NCBI GenBank assembly: GCA_946902985.2
Contig: OX336389.2
Coordinates: 984,558,482 to 984,622,481 of the forward strand
DNA length: 64,000 bases
DNA from: Meconema thalassinum
Taxonomy: Eukaryota > Arthropoda > Insecta > Orthoptera > Tettigoniidae
Reading direction: 5' to 3'
Shown: positions 9,827-21,410 of the stretch, in pieces
How the letters are laid out: each line of letters starts with the position of its first letter
How positions within the stretch are numbered: position 1 is the first letter of the stretch
Notes under the pieces: model-generated
What the model was told of the DNA's origin: nothing
Database searches by the model: none
Seen by the model: the letters and a program-made list of their open reading frames with translations, nothing else
Made by a program: the position numbers and the translations under genes

Positions 9827-10394
9827 AGACTCAAACAACAACAACAACAACAACAACATTGTCATTTTACATAGGTAATGCCTCCGTTCTGAATGTTGTT
9901 TCCCGTTTGTGCAGGTTACCGGTATATAGAGGGTCCGGTTTAGGCAGGTCTTACTGTAGTAATATTTGATGAAGTGGTGACCCATGGCCGAGGTTCAGAG
10001 CTGCTGAGGCCACCCAGTGAAGCAATTGAATGCCGTAGCCCCTAGAAACTGTGGTTTGAGCATGCAAACTATCGTGAAGCGCATGTCGTGGTGTGTGGTT
10101 CGCTCCACACAGAAGCCCTACTATGTACATTCCATTCCATGCACGTGAACTGGATTCTCGGTTGGTTACATTTTACCAAGGGTAGAGGCAACTCTGTGTG
10201 GGAGTGGGAGGCATCAGGCATTGCATTCCAGGTTGAGGATGTACTGGAGCAGCTGGCTGGTATCGGTTTCCTGCATGCTTCGAGTGACACCATCTTGCAG
10301 CTGACGTATGTTTTATGGGTCATTTCCCAGGTACACTCCTCTCCTCCGTGCTGAGATGTTCGTGGCCGTAAATCTTGGTGAAGGGAAAACAGCT

Positions 10395-10490
10395 TGATAA
10401 TTCCCCTATGGTTGGGGTATATGGGAACGTATTGCGACTCCTGTTCGAATCCCGACTCTGCCAAGAAAATTATACCTGGTTTAAGAACTA
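10395..10490 (+). mobile_element. SINE-A copy split by transposon copy 2, head part
   Basis: CTGTTCGAATCCCGACTCTG and CCAAGAAAATTATACCTGG match the SINE-A head. The sequence stops at a TA and resumes after the transposon at 11177, where GAAAGGAGTACACCCAG and TACCACCTCAGCCACCCTG continue the same SINE. The DNA transposon therefore landed in an existing SINE. Confidence 0.72.
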
Positions 10491-11174
10491 GAGTGAGGGC
10501 CTGTTCTATAGAACGGTACCTTGCAGGCGCCGTGTGAAGGAGTTTCCAATGTGCTCGTAGCCTGTCGAGCAAGGCGCTAGCAGCAGCGTAGTGCCCAACT
10601 AGTTCAACACATTTACACTTTTCAACGTATTTAATATTCATCAATACTTACATGAATTCCAGAGTAGTTGCTGGAAATGCTATCCTTCATTTTCTAAACA
10701 CACATTCCACCATCGTAGGAAGTTTCGGTTCACTCACTGTAATTTATTCTCCCAGATATTTTGCATCAGTGCAGCTATTTCGTTCTTGAGAGCCTCCAGA
10801 GTACGCGGATTGTTTCTGTATACCTTTTGTTTGAGGTTCATCCACAAGTAAAAATCGCATGGCGTTGAAACGCACGAGCACATTTACTGGAAGACTTCTT
10901 GAGAAGAGAAGTTTCCAATAGGAAATTTCGATGTTTTGTTCTATTCCTAACCATGTTCACGGGACACGAGGTAGGCTACAATACTTCACCACAAGTCATA
11001 ATTATCTCAACTAAGGTATCTTGACAGCTCCGTATATTATAAATTTAATGCCAGCATCTGGTGCTTGTGCTTCCCTAACCGCTCTTGTGTAGTTGGCAAA
11101 CGCAAGTCATCTGGCGCTGACTCAACGTCACATGGCTCTGGTGATCTTCCGTTTTATAGGGAAGGCCCTCATTG
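10491..11174 (-). mobile_element. TA-inserted DNA transposon relic, copy 2
   Basis: Left end GAGTGAGGGCCTG with CTATAGAACGG; right end, other strand, CAATGAGGGCCTTCCCTATA with AACGG. TA flanks both ends (10489-10490, 11175-11176). The interior is homologous to 4194-5132 in reverse orientation. At 684 bp it is a deletion derivative. A remnant of its transposase lies near 10730-10890 on the minus strand. Confidence 0.82.
10730..10890 (-). pseudogene. Transposase C-terminal remnant (copy 2)
   Basis: The minus-strand frame reads PCDFYLWMNLKQKVYRNNPR, then TLEALKNEIAALMQNIWENK. This is the same mariner-like C-terminal block as at 4775-4921 but closer to the family pattern. The catalytic acidic residue of 'CDFYLW' is present; the rest of the catalytic core is absent. 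Confidence 0.78.
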
Positions 11175-11176
11175 TA

Positions 11177-11250
11177 GAAAGGAGTACACCCAGTCTTCTG
11201 GGAAGAATTGAATGGAGGTGAATCTGATTACCACCTCAGCCACCCTGTAA
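11177..11250 (+). mobile_element. SINE-A copy split by transposon copy 2, second part
   Basis: Continuation of 10395-10490: GGAGTACACCCAG, GAATGGAGGTGAATCTG and ACCACCTCAGCCACCCTG align with the region between the two B-box-like motifs and the start of the central domain. The sequence then departs from the family. Confidence 0.65.
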
Positions 11251-11499
11251 TAAGTTTGCTTGGGTTGCTACCGAGATGGTACCTAGCGCATGGCTCTCCA
11301 ACTCAACTGCCCTCTAGTCGGCTCATGGCTGCTTAACTGAGCGTGAGAGATAGCTGTATTGTGTTTCAGTAAGTTAGCTTACCTTCAGAGATGTTCTGTT
11401 GATGTGCTCCTAAAGAGATCAGAAATTCGGTGAACACATATCAAGGTCATTTGCATTTGATACTGTTTTCTTTTCAGCGTCAGTCTTGTCTGCAATTGT

Positions 11500-11605
11500 C
11501 TGCTGCGAACAAGTCACCTCCATGATCCCGTATTAGCAGTTAGCACTGCACCCTCCTGTGCTTGTACTCCTCTCCCATTGAAATCGTTCAACACTGATTC
11601 TAACC
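11500..11605 (+). repeat. Dispersed repeat, copy 1 of 2
   Basis: GTCACCTCCATGATCCC and TATTAGCAGTTAGCACT followed by a C/T-rich stretch and TTGAAATCGTT are shared with 20150-20260 in the same orientation. No coding potential seen and the family is unknown. Confidence 0.7.
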
Positions 11606-11633
11606 ATTGCCCCCTGGGTCTTCTTACCCTATA

Positions 11634-12035
11634 GACCGCCTCGTGGCATAGCGGCTAGCATGCTTGCCTGTCGCTTTGGAGACCCGCGTTCCATTACGGA
11701 TTCTGCCAGGAAATTCAATTCTGGTCTGAAGGATGGAACGGGGTACTCTCAGCCTCGTTAGGCAAAACTAAGAAGAAGTGGATTCGACTCCCACCTCAGC
11801 CATCATGGAAGTGGTTTTCTGTGGTTTCCCACTTCTACTCCAGCGAATGCCGGGATGGTTCCTAACTTAAGTCCACGGCTGTCCCCTTTCCAATCCTCAC
11901 TTGACTTACAAATCCACACACTAATACAACCATCACAATAACACAGGTTATCGGAAAAGTTTCTCACACACCCAAGTACACGGGACTACATGACCACGAT
12001 GACGCAATGCCCCTAAATAAATCAACAACTCCTCC
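11634..12035 (+). mobile_element. SINE-A full-length copy with 12-bp target duplication
   Basis: This is the reference copy. Head: CGCCTCGTGGCATAGCGG (box A region), then a B-box-like motif near 11690. Second motif TGGATTCGACTCCCACCTC near 11780. Central domain: GGAAGTGGTTTTCTGTGG to GATGGTTCCTAACTTAAG. Tail: ACTAATACAACCATCACAAT, ACACAGGTTATC, then CCCAAGTACACGGGACTACA and CCCCTAAATAAATCAAC. The perfect direct repeat TCTTACCCTATA at 11622-11633 and 12036-12047 fixes both ends. LINE-style target-primed insertion is expected for SINEs. Confidence 0.93.
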
Positions 12036-12619
12036 TCTTACCCTATACAGGTGAAATCATTAACCTCTTAGGTAATCTCTCCCAACCCATTCTCTGCACA
12101 TGACCCCACCACCTGAGTCTGTTCATACGAACAGCTTCATCGTGTTCAATTATCTTCGTTACGAGTACCTTCCTGCCATTGTTCCTAATTATTTGTCCCA
12201 GCAATCATTCGTGCTGCTCTCATATCAGTTACCTCTAGCTTATGTATCAGATATACTGAATCTACCCTGCTCATACTGCAATACAGTAAGGTCGGTCTAT
12301 ATACTGAGCGATGCGATGTGTGGAGAATTTCGTCGCTACAGTAACTTCTTTCTTGCAGAATACTTTAAGTCGCAACTGAGAACTCACTGCATTGGCATTT
12401 CTGCACCTGATTGTAAGTGTATTTTATGGTTAAGGTTATTAATATGAGGCATACGTCAGCTTCCAGTTTTATGGCACATGTTTAGAAAGCAATGCATAAA
12501 CGGCTCGTATTGTGTGTGGACAGCTGTTTGTTCTTCCTGAGTGCAAGTGCAGTCGTAATTGCTGCAGCTGGGTAGTGTGGGGGTTGTTCCCCTTGTCGCG
12601 TGGACCTCAACCAGCATAA

Positions 12620-13190
12620 GCTCACCGGACAAAAGTAAACAGCACCCGCCGGAGACATCGTTCTAATACCGTGTAGTAACCTTGATACGGCAAGGAAGAG
12701 GATCCACGAGCTTTTGCAGGTATACCATATCTAGTTAACGCCATTCCCTCATGGTTAGGTCCCGTAGGATCACCAAATTGTGGGATGCTGATTTCTGCAT
12801 TTCATCCGCTGTCCCAAATGGTCCCACACATGTTTTACGGGATTAAGGTCGGGCGTTTGAGAGGGCCAGTGGAAGAGCGACAGTCAGTCACGCATGCGCG
12901 CAGCCCAATGAGGATGGCTGTTGTCATCTTGGATCATTGGAGTGTTAAGCATACTCATCACGAAGGTATGGAATAAAACGCAATACTTGGTCACTGAGAG
13001 TATAGAACTATACATTCTGGATCATAATGAGTGGGCCCACCCCCAAAACATCACACAATTACCTTCGGTCTCACACTCTGCGGGTTCAGTGCCTCATTGG
13101 GCCGTTGGTGCACCGGCAAAATCGCAACTTTTCGGACCACACAATACGCCTTCAGTGAGTTACTGTCCACTTTCTGCGCTTATCCATTGA
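12620..13190 (-). pseudogene. Tc1-like transposase relic, multiply frameshifted
   Basis: Pieces on the minus strand, N to C: RIVWSEKLRFCRC, LRFIPYLRDEYA, PMIQDDNSHPHWAARMRD, LFHWPSQTPDLNPVKHMWDH and LGQRM. These match the Tc1 blocks 'sDEsrf', 'mQDNa.pH.a' and 'wPa.SPDLNPiEh.WD.lg..'. The second aspartate (QDDN) is recognisable, but stops and frameshifts separate the blocks. A degraded C-terminus follows down to about 12620. No ends were found, so the true extent is unknown. Confidence 0.8.
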
Positions 13191-13199
13191 AGACATTCA

Positions 13200-15080
13200 G
13201 CTAGATTACCTACCTCTCTCTCTGCTGTATTTTTATGTAAGAGAGTGGATTAAATACATCCAATGGGACTTTTTAGTCCTTAAATAATCAATCAACCAAT
13301 CTCTACTTTACTGCCAGCGGTGAAGTGTCGCTTAACCTCCTGGTACCAGTGCAATGTCATCCACAGCGCTCCAAAGCAACGAGTGTGCTCTTTCGATAGG
13401 GGTAGAAGACTACTGTTTCTTTCTCCAGTGAGCTTATCAACAGCATCGAGCCATCTTAATTCATTCTTCAACGCCCCAAGAATAGAAGTTAACATTGATA
13501 AATCGCTGAAAATAGTGACGGTGACCACGGTTTGTTTAAAAGTTGCCTTCAGTTGAAAATGGGAAACCACATAAAATTATTTCAAAGACGACCGACAGTT
13601 GGGTTGGAACCCACTCATTTCTAGAGTCCGGACCAACCTGGCTCAATTGCTGTGCGCCTTAGTGTGGGTAGCTACCACGGTAGGTACATTGCTGTGTTGT
13701 GTAGAAAAATTGCCTTGCATCCTGGATTGAAATCAACACTCTCAGCTGAGTGTCAGATGTCCGTTCAATTAGCATAACAGATGTTTTTAAAGTGAGCGTT
13801 CATATATTTGACTCACTGGATGCTGCGGGTTAGGAAGCTCAAGATAATTGCTGAGGTTCATTTATTGCTCTTTGGTCTCTTCAAACGGTTGTGACATTAT
13901 CACTTCGTAGAACGCTTTGCAGATAGTCCGATTGATGCTTAATTGAATTAACTTGATAAGATTATATCATCAAATAAATTAAACCGACAGTTTAATTGCT
14001 AACACAATTAATAAAACTTCATATGGATCAAGCTTTGAGGCCATAATGAAAGAGCTACGGGTCGAACTTCGAATAATTAATGGAGATCTCCACCGTTGTT
14101 CTGTGTGAAGCAGGTGTCAGAACACTTCCTGTTAAACAGCATAGTTCAGAAACGGCTTCAACTGCGTGTCTATAAACGCAATTTTGGATGACAGCACCGT
14201 GATCTGAAAAATAACTACAAGTTTTGACAGTTGTACTTGTTGAAATTGTACCTCATCGTAAGCCCCGTAGCACCTTTGTCAATAACACCTCAAGCTCGGA
14301 TTTGTATCTCATAATACAGTATATATAATTAGTTCACAAACACAAGAAGTACTAGGGCCTTATTATCACGTTGAACCAGCAAATATAAGGGCCGCTTTGA
14401 CATGAACGTTGAACATGTTGGAAAGTGCACTTACGCGAATGTCAAGAAACGCCTAAGTGCCAACGACGCGACGCGTGCTCAGCGGTGTAAAGTATATTAT
14501 GATCTATTTCAGCGAGTCCTGCATTTTGGCCACGTTTCCGCGAAACTCTTCTTGTTCTTCAATAGAAATTTTCTAGGAACTCTAGAATGTGAGAATGCTC
14601 TCCGTGATTTGTTTTGTTGCCTCCATAGTGAAGGTAGTCCCATGAAAAACGTACGAGTTCATCATAAAAATAAAGCAGCGTGATATTTGGTATTCAGTGA
14701 CAAAATATCCAGTAACTTATTCATGAAAACGAAATGGTCTGATTCGCTAGCTGTAAAATGGTCTTAAACCCATACAAAATATAACTGTAGTTAGTCTGTA
14801 TCTTCAAAATTTGAATGGAAGACTCCATTAATAGTACAACTAACCACCTCCAATTTCTTCAGTTTATTTGAACAGAGCGGTAAAATTAGGTCATTGAGTG
14901 AACTGTCTGCTCGATCTGTCTCTTATGGGAAGAGTTACTTGAATTGTAAATGTGAACCATTCGAATGTTGACTATGTTGTCGTCGTTAATTCGTATTAGG
15001 AGCTTGCGACAAATGTGTTAAATTTGTCTGACAACCTTTATTTTTGTGATGACTCTAGTAGTGTGTGTTACGGTCATTAT
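13200..15080. other. Unassigned stretch
   Basis: About 1.9 kb without a feature I can support. Open frames here are short and do not resemble a family I know. The composition is ordinary and AT-rich. Confidence 0.35.
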
Positions 15081-15084
15081 TATG

Positions 15085-15262
15085 GTCAGGAATGGGGTAG
15101 GTTGGGACTTGAAACACTATCCCAGCGTTTGACTGGATGGAGTGTGGAAAACCCCGGGGGAAACCACACTCAGGATAGACACTGTTAACGCCAGGATTCA
15201 AACCTCCGATCTCCGATCTTGCAGCATCTCCCCATCACTGACGTGGTGAACGATTTAATACG
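15085..15262 (-). mobile_element. SINE-H copy 1
   Basis: The reverse complement carries GAGGTTTGAATCCTGGCGTT (box B), GAGTGTGGTTTCCCCCGGGG and TTTTCCACACTCC. The same order (AGGTTCAAATCCCGGCGTT, GAGTGTGGT, CCCCCAGGTTTTTCCCAC) appears at 44240-44350 on the plus strand. The box A part is poorly preserved in both. Confidence 0.6.
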
Positions 15263-16190
15263 CACGGCTACGTTGCGGGTTCGTACTAAATTAATATGTC
15301 TACTTAGAACTGTTCTTCTTTTGTATGTGAGTTTTTTTTTTGCTGTTACTTAATTTTAATACAAATGGACATAGGCTATGAACTTGTTATACTGACCATT
15401 TGTAGAGCGACGCATCGATATTTGATATGTCGGTATACTGTATTTATCCCATAATGTATGTTCAACATACCAAGCTTCACAATGTTGTGACACACACACA
15501 CACCTCCTCGCTAGAGTTTATTTAACTTTAATACCCCCTGAAAACAAACCAACAGAATTTACTGCCTTTACATAAACGCCACAAGCGAATTTACCATTAA
15601 TATCCCGACTTTATGTGCGCACCAGAGTTGACCATATGATTCTTCCCGGATAAATTAAAATGACTGTTTTCCCGACGTTGAGACTCCTTATCCCAGGCGT
15701 GGGGCATTATACATGAGTCGGCTGATGCTACCAGGATCATGCAAGACAGGAATAAACACTTACACCTTTGAAAAACACCATATACTCTGGCTGTACTGGC
15801 TTTTTACATATATACACAATATTTACACACATATTATAGACACTTTAGAAACACGTTAAGAAAATTATTTACAGTACCGTGTTCACTGATTTTACGCTCG
15901 AGAGATATACAAACACTTTTGGTCAACTTTTGTGACCCTAGGCATATCGGCCTCCTATCTTAACACAGGTACTGTTCGTACTGAAAATTTACACTCGTCA
16001 TGCTGTATCACATTGTTGTTTCTCACTCTCCTTCTGCTCGATCCACCATTATGAATTCCCACCACTTGCCTCCATGACGACCACAAATAGTCTATTAGGC
16101 TCAGATGTACAGCCATGTGTTATAATCGTCCTTCGGGCAAGATTTGCACCAACAACCCATGGTATTTGAACAGAACCATAAATAACTTAA
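15263..16190. other. Unassigned stretch
   Basis: No gene recognised. A short CA run lies at 15489-15502. Confidence 0.35.
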
Positions 16191-16194
16191 GTTT

Positions 16195-16390
16195 CAATAG
16201 CCGAAGCTCAGTGAAAACTTATAAAAGTTCCAGCTTTCAGTTAACGCATCATGGCAAGTGAACGACGCTGATTCGCTTAAGGACACAAATAATGTAGTTA
16301 CCAATAGCCGAAGGCTCAGAGGAGAACTGTAACTGCTTTTGCTATTCGTTATCGCACCATGGCAAGTGAACAACCCTGATTCGCAAGAAG
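16195..16390. repeat. 107-bp tandem duplication
   Basis: CAATAGCCGAAG occurs at 16195 and 16302, and CATGGCAAGTGAAC with CTGATTCGC follows in both at the same distance. Only two copies exist and they have diverged in the middle. The 135-residue minus-strand frame across it is probably incidental. Confidence 0.72.
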
Positions 16391-16409
16391 ACATCTTAAG
16401 AGCACTAAA

Positions 16410-17360
16410 CACGCCATTATAAATACTTGGCGTATGAATATCCTTACACCCGGGACTGTCCTTCGGCTCATCCAGTGATAATACAGTCTTTTTATCGCTG
16501 TTCCCAAAACGTAATGAATTGCAATAAACCCCGTGTTCTATAATATCAAACATCCAAAAACCAATAATGAATGAACAGCGAGTTTGGTCAGCCCAGAACA
16601 TCCAAAAATGAATCCGTCCTCAAAAATACACTCAGGCACAATTGAAATCACCGCTCCTCCCCCAACTTTTACCCAATATAATAAGATATGAATAAAATAC
16701 CCCAAACTAACCGCACAAGGTAAAAACCCGAGGGTGGGCTTCATGTATCTGAATAAATTCGGTTACAGTTGGGACGATTAGGTCACCAGAAATAACAATT
16801 ACATTTTAGTGAGTCGTGCGGCTGCCGTGTTGAATTTTCTTGAATTATTGCAATAAATTATATGCCGATATTAATCTGAGAAAGACCTGCCTATCTCGCC
16901 CATGTTAAATCTTCACATTTTTGGTACACTTTGCTCAAAATCTGTTTGGTTTAGCCAATTGAAATTTTCAGGAATTACTGTTTGGATCTTTATCTGCAAT
17001 AATAAGAAGGATTATTGGCAAAAACGAAACACGTTTGCCAATATGATTTTTTTCATAAGGTACGATGTTTTAATCCAAAATTATTTCGAAAAATATTTAT
17101 ATTTCATTTTGCATATTATTTAAAGGGATATCCCTTCTTATTACAGTGCATTAAGATGATGTTGATACATAAAGAAAAATGTATGGACCTATCTTTATTA
17201 GTTTTCTTACAAATGGTACCGAAGTAGTGAGCAATGTTAAACTGAGAAAAATGAGGTTGAAGTTTTTCATTACATTTTGTTACGTCTGACAATTCTTAGA
17301 ACATTCCTGCCCCATAACTTGCGTCATTTCGTCCATCACTGGTTAATTTGCTTCTCCTAC
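16410..17360. other. Unassigned AT-rich stretch
   Basis: Nothing recognisable; open frames are short and of low complexity. Confidence 0.35.
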
Positions 17361-17370
17361 TTCCTTTACC

Positions 17371-17480
17371 TTTTAAATAAATAAATAAATAAATGAATAA
17401 ATAAATAAATAAATGAACAAATAAATAAGTAAACAAATACATAAGTAAGTAAATAAAAACAATATAAATAAATAAATGCG
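17371..17480. repeat. (AAAT)n microsatellite
   Basis: An imperfect AAAT run with occasional AATG, AAC and AAGT units. It may be the decayed tail of a retroelement, since the hairpin motif follows at 17555. Confidence 0.9.
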
Positions 17481-17554
17481 CATTTCAACTTATCTGTTTG
17501 CAAATAAGTGGACTTGTTTCCTTCTTCAAATCAACGATTCAATTGTTAATAATT

Positions 17555-17590
17555 GGGGCAGATGACCTCGCTGTTCTGCCCCTTAAACAA
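17555..17590 (+). other. Retroelement-type 3' hairpin motif, copy 1
   Basis: GGGGCAGA pairs with TCTGCCCC (17575-17582) across a 12-base loop TGACCTCGCTGT, followed by TTAAACAA. The same layout recurs at 26525-26563 and, on the minus strand, 30917-30950. A conserved hairpin before an A-rich tail suggests a LINE or SINE 3' end. Confidence 0.55.
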
Positions 17591-17919
17591 TATTTCTTCA
17601 GTAGGTCAGTGCAAAATCACAGTGATTATAATGTTCAGTAACCACTAGCAACTTAAACAATGCAGGAAGTTGTCATTGTTACCAACACAAAGTCTGCGCA
17701 CAACAGAGCAGACAAGAAGTGATTTCAGAAATCTATCTATAATAGTTCAGAAGTTATACGCACAAACATAAATCTCTGTAAAAGTGGGGTTGTCATTCAT
17801 GGTGCAGCATAGTCATTTATATCTTATAAAATGACCATTTTACATATTTTTTCTACTTTTTTGACAAATTCCTGTTATCTACATTGTAAATAACTGAAAA
17901 CGCCCAAAAAATAATTTTT

Positions 17920-18370
17920 CAGCCAAACTGTCGTGTGATATCTGAAAGGTCGATATTTCTCTACTTGCATCCCGCATGATACTAATGCATTGCAAGCATA
18001 TCCTGCAAACGTTTCTGAACACTATTACTTTTTCCTCGATGTGACTACAGACCATTCGAATAATATGGTGTAGCTGCAGTTAATTATTGTACTGTAGTGC
18101 AACATATCATCTGCCAAGTGCCAAGTGTCTGGGTATTGCAAATCATGAAATCAACGCTTAAAACTACGATACAGTGACGTGGAGAGCGTTTGGAACAGCG
18201 AATTGGAGGAGTAACGTACTCTAAAGGGTTCCTAATACAAGTCTGCATCAAAGCCGAGGTGTAGCGCATCTGGATAACCACTGGATTGTAAATTGATGGA
18301 CCAGTGGTGCTAAGGTTTGAATCGCCCTTCGGGGAAACATTTTTGCAACGTTATGACGCTTCAATGCTAC
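17920..18370 (+). repeat. Left arm of a large inverted repeat
   Basis: It shares with 19660-19985 (reverse complement): AAGGTCGATATTTCTCTACT, ACGCTTAAAACTACGA, CAGTGACGTGGAGA, CAGCGAATTGGAGGAGTAAC and GCAACGTTATGACGCTTCA. Within it, GGTGTAGCGCATCTGGATAA and AGGTTTGAATCGCC resemble tRNA boxes A and B. The left arm is longer by about 100 bp, mostly around 17980-18140. Which element the arms belong to is not certain. Confidence 0.78.
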
Positions 18371-18789
18371 AATCACATGCCATTGTGTGCCACAGACATG
18401 CAGTTTTATGCAAACCGCAGTTTTAATTTCGTGCTTCTCTTCCGGTATGCACAGTCAACGGATACAACGGATGTATTTGCAATAACGGCCTACACAATAA
18501 TAGAAAGCTGTTTTGCAAAATATTATGTAACGGAAACCACGAGTGTGCCCTCTAAGTGATACAAGATGTTAATAAAACGTCTGTGAAACATGAAATTGAC
18601 ATTACAATCATTTTATGTTCTCACGTGAGCTGTAATTTGCAAGCAGCTTGACATGGTGTAGTAAAACCTTCATTAAAATTTAGTTTTTTGATTTTTGAAA
18701 AATATCTTCTTTGGAATTTTTAGATTTTTTAAATTAAAAAAATGATTTTTTGAAATTCTTTAAAACAATGTTTTTGATTTTTTTAAGGG

Positions 18790-19560
18790 CATGCCAAACT
18801 CTCCGTGTGAGAAGATCGAGTACGAGGCAGGGACATTCTTCCTTTTGTGATTTAAGTTTTATTTTGCTTGTTGCCAACTCGCAATGCTCATAGCGTAGAA
18901 AGTGTAGATAGCGTGTGCCTGTCAAACTGCTCCCCAATGAAGTACGATCCAATAAGGCGATCACCCAAAATTTCACATCATACATTCACTCCTCATTGCA
19001 CTTGATAGGTCACCAGTCGCACCCAGTGGGAATTGTCATCAATCCAATAGTGCGTGTTATGGCGGTTGACGGTCCCATTATTGTGGAATCTTGATTCGTC
19101 CGAGATCAGGATTTTTTGATAGGAATCCTGCACCATCTTCCACATTTCCAAACAGCCACTGACAGAAATTCATCCGAGTGTTAAAATCTCGCCCGTGGAG
19201 CTCCTGGTATATGGTAAATTCGTAAATGTAAATTCGTAGTACGGACTCCTGGGTGGTGTTCAGCTGTTGTGCAATTTCTCTTGTACTCGTGAGGGTTATT
19301 GCGAGCTGCGTCCAGACCTTCCTCCTCATTCTCACCAGATGTTATGGTCCTCTCTCGGACAGGTGGAATCGTCTAAAGTACCCCTGTTGTTCGTAAATAT
19401 CTTTAAACATTGCGGACAGTATTTCTAGTCGGATATCGCCGGTCTGGGTACCTTTCCCGAAATAGGCGTAGTGCCAGCAATTAATTCCCTCTTGCCTCCC
19501 CGTAAACAAGAAGCATGTAAACGTCTACATTGAATGCATGATAAATAACTGGAGTGACTT
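18790..19560 (-). pseudogene. Mariner-like transposase pseudogene inside the inverted arms
   Basis: Pieces on the minus strand, N to C: STREIAQQLNTTQESVLRI (helix-turn-helix), QELHGRDFNTRMNFCQW, KILISDESRFHNNGTVNRHN, THYWIDDNSHWVRLVTYQVQ and LTGTRYLHFLRYE. This order matches insect mariner-like transposases with 'LHG.DF..R..FCqWl' and 'ILisDES.F...G.vN.HN.hYW'. ISDES holds the first catalytic aspartate. At least two frameshifts and two stops break it, and the part after RYLHFLRYE is lost. An upstream segment to about 19560 still resembles the N-terminus. Confidence 0.82.
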
Positions 19561-19659
19561 CAATCCAACCGTATAACAGTGCATAAAGGCTGTAATAGCG
19601 GCGTTATAGGCCTACTGCGTTTAGGCCTATCTGGCACATAATTAAATGTGATTCTAGCA

Positions 19660-19985
19660 CTGAAGCGTCATAATGTTGCACAACGTTGCAAAATGTTTTG
19701 TCCGTTGGGGATTCAAATCTTCCCTCCTCCGGTTCATTAATTGGCAATCCAGTGGTTTACGCTACGCTGTGGCTTTGATGGAGACCTTTATTAAGAACCT
19801 CAGAGAGTATGTTACTCCTCCAGTTCGCTGTTTCAAACGTTCTCCACGTCACTGTGTCGTAGTTTTAAGCGTTAATTATTTTTTTCAGTATCGTTTGCGC
19901 GATTTGGTTGTAGTGCGTTGCTAACATACTAGACGCAAGTAGAGAAATATCGACCTTCCTGATAACACACGTTAGTTGGGCCGCA
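19660..19985 (-). repeat. Right arm of the large inverted repeat
   Basis: Inverted partner of 17920-18370; the outer edges read CAGCCAAACT on the left and, on the other strand, CGGCCCAACT here. The two arms enclose about 1.3 kb with the transposase relic. The tRNA-like motif of the left arm is present here as well (GGGATTCAAATCTTCC on the plus strand). Confidence 0.78.
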
Positions 19986-20149
19986 TTATTAGTAGCAGCT
20001 GATTCACCTGGTATATAGGCATATGAATTTAATTATAGGAACTGAATTCGTGAACTAGGTTTATCAACTAATACTGGGAAAAATAGATTGACATTCATTC
20101 ATCCATTTTTATTTGAGACAGATTAGCCCTGCAGCGTCCAGCCTAGCCT

Positions 20150-20260
20150 GCAATCCTGTGTGTGCGAACGAGTCACCTCCATGATCCCCTATTAGCAGTT
20201 AGCACTTCGGCCTCTACTTCTACACCTCTTACCTTGAAATCGTTAGACAGTGAATTGAAC
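20150..20260 (+). repeat. Dispersed repeat, copy 2 of 2
   Basis: Matches 11500-11605: GAGTCACCTCCATGATCCCC, TATTAGCAGTTAGCACT and CTTGAAATCGTTAGACA. Neighbours differ on both sides. Confidence 0.7.
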
Positions 20261-20269
20261 CATTGAAAT

Positions 20270-21015
20270 AAGTGGCCTTTGACGAAATCGAAGAGATACG
20301 TGTTCGATGATTTTCTTTCGAATTATGATGGATGAAATGGGGTTGAAATGTTTCTTATCGGTGCGCGTAACCCTGAAACGGTTTAATCGAGAAACGTAAA
20401 ACTAAGTGTAAATGATCTTAGACAATTCGAAAATACGTGTTACGTCTATGTTTTTGAGACTCCTGCAGCTCAGTAGGACGGAGTGGATCTTTGTAAGTTT
20501 CTTTTTACGAATCCATTGCGCTGGGTACGTTCATTTTGGCCACACATTTCTCATTTCGTGAAATATCACCTAGACGTGTTTTATGAATTTAGATATACAG
20601 TATGTGTCATATTTTTTTTTATTTCTATGAAAAATACCTTCTTATTATATATAAATGAGGCATGAACTTAATTTCGTTTTGCATAAAATAACTTCTTATC
20701 TGCAGTATTCATGTAAAAAAGGAATTCATCTGTGGCATTATTATTATAGTTTTTTTTTTTAAATTTAAGACTCAGAATCACACAGGTCCTACAGGGGGCT
20801 CGTAAATCTTTTTACATCAGTGTGTAAACATTTCCCTTTGTTTTCCATTAAATGCGATTTTATAAAGAATGTTTTAGGAGAGGTTATGCCGTAACACTAA
20901 TGTCATACACTTTTTTAACAGTGATAAATATTGCTGAATATATTGACCTTTCTTGATTTAGTGTTACCTCTTCAAGTATTTGTGAAATAATGCTGTTAAT
21001 GCTGTTATATATGTT
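20270..21015. other. Unassigned stretch left of the Helitron
   Basis: No gene or repeat family recognised; a 10-base pair GTAACACTAA / TTAGTGTTAC near 20890-20965 is the only structure noticed. Confidence 0.3.
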
Positions 21016-21410
21016 AACTAGCAGTAGTACCCGGCTTCGCCCGGTGGAATGATGACAATGTTTTAAGGTCTCCTTAGAAATATAATGGACTTAAAATGTA
21101 AGTCATTTGCCCCCAAAGACAATGAGGGAGTAATATGTAGGTCATTTGCCCTTTTGATAAGGATGATAATAAAAACTACTGTTGAATTGACACGTCAAAC
21201 TTACAAACTACCGTAATAGAAATACATATTTCAAAATTCACAGGCGAGGAAGACTTATTGTGTGTGGTGATTAATGGTGTAATGGGCGTAACATCTACTG
21301 TAGGTCATTTGCTCTTATGATGAGGATGATAGGGAAACTACTACCGGTATTGAATTGACACTTCAACGTATAATGTACACAATGTACTGTAATAAAAATA
21401 ACTATAAGGC

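Larger units (their letters stand above)
8231..9956. mobile_element. Pogo-like DNA transposon relic in a TA site
   Basis: The left end CAGTAAAACCTGCCTAAAG and the right end, read on the other strand, CAGTAAGACCTGCCTAAAC form inverted repeats, each next to a TA (8229-8230 and 9957-9958). CAGT-starting ends with TA duplication fit the pogo/Tigger branch of Tc1/mariner. Subterminal motifs like TTCCGTTTTCGCAGG recur at 8268-8300, 9158-9180 and 9900-9915. A LINE fragment sits inside (9205-9858), so the original element was near 1.07 kb. Confidence 0.8.

Noticed and set aside
10069..10644. 191-residue minus-strand open frame
   Set aside because: It spans the end of a DNA transposon, a SINE-A piece and unrelated sequence, so it is chimeric by position and shows no family pattern.
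14402..14683. 93-residue plus-strand frame
   Set aside because: It has no recognisable family, no repeat partner in the window and no splice or promoter context; I cannot support it as a gene.
16194..16601. 135-residue minus-strand frame
   Set aside because: It runs through a diverged 107-bp tandem duplication and shows no recognisable domain.
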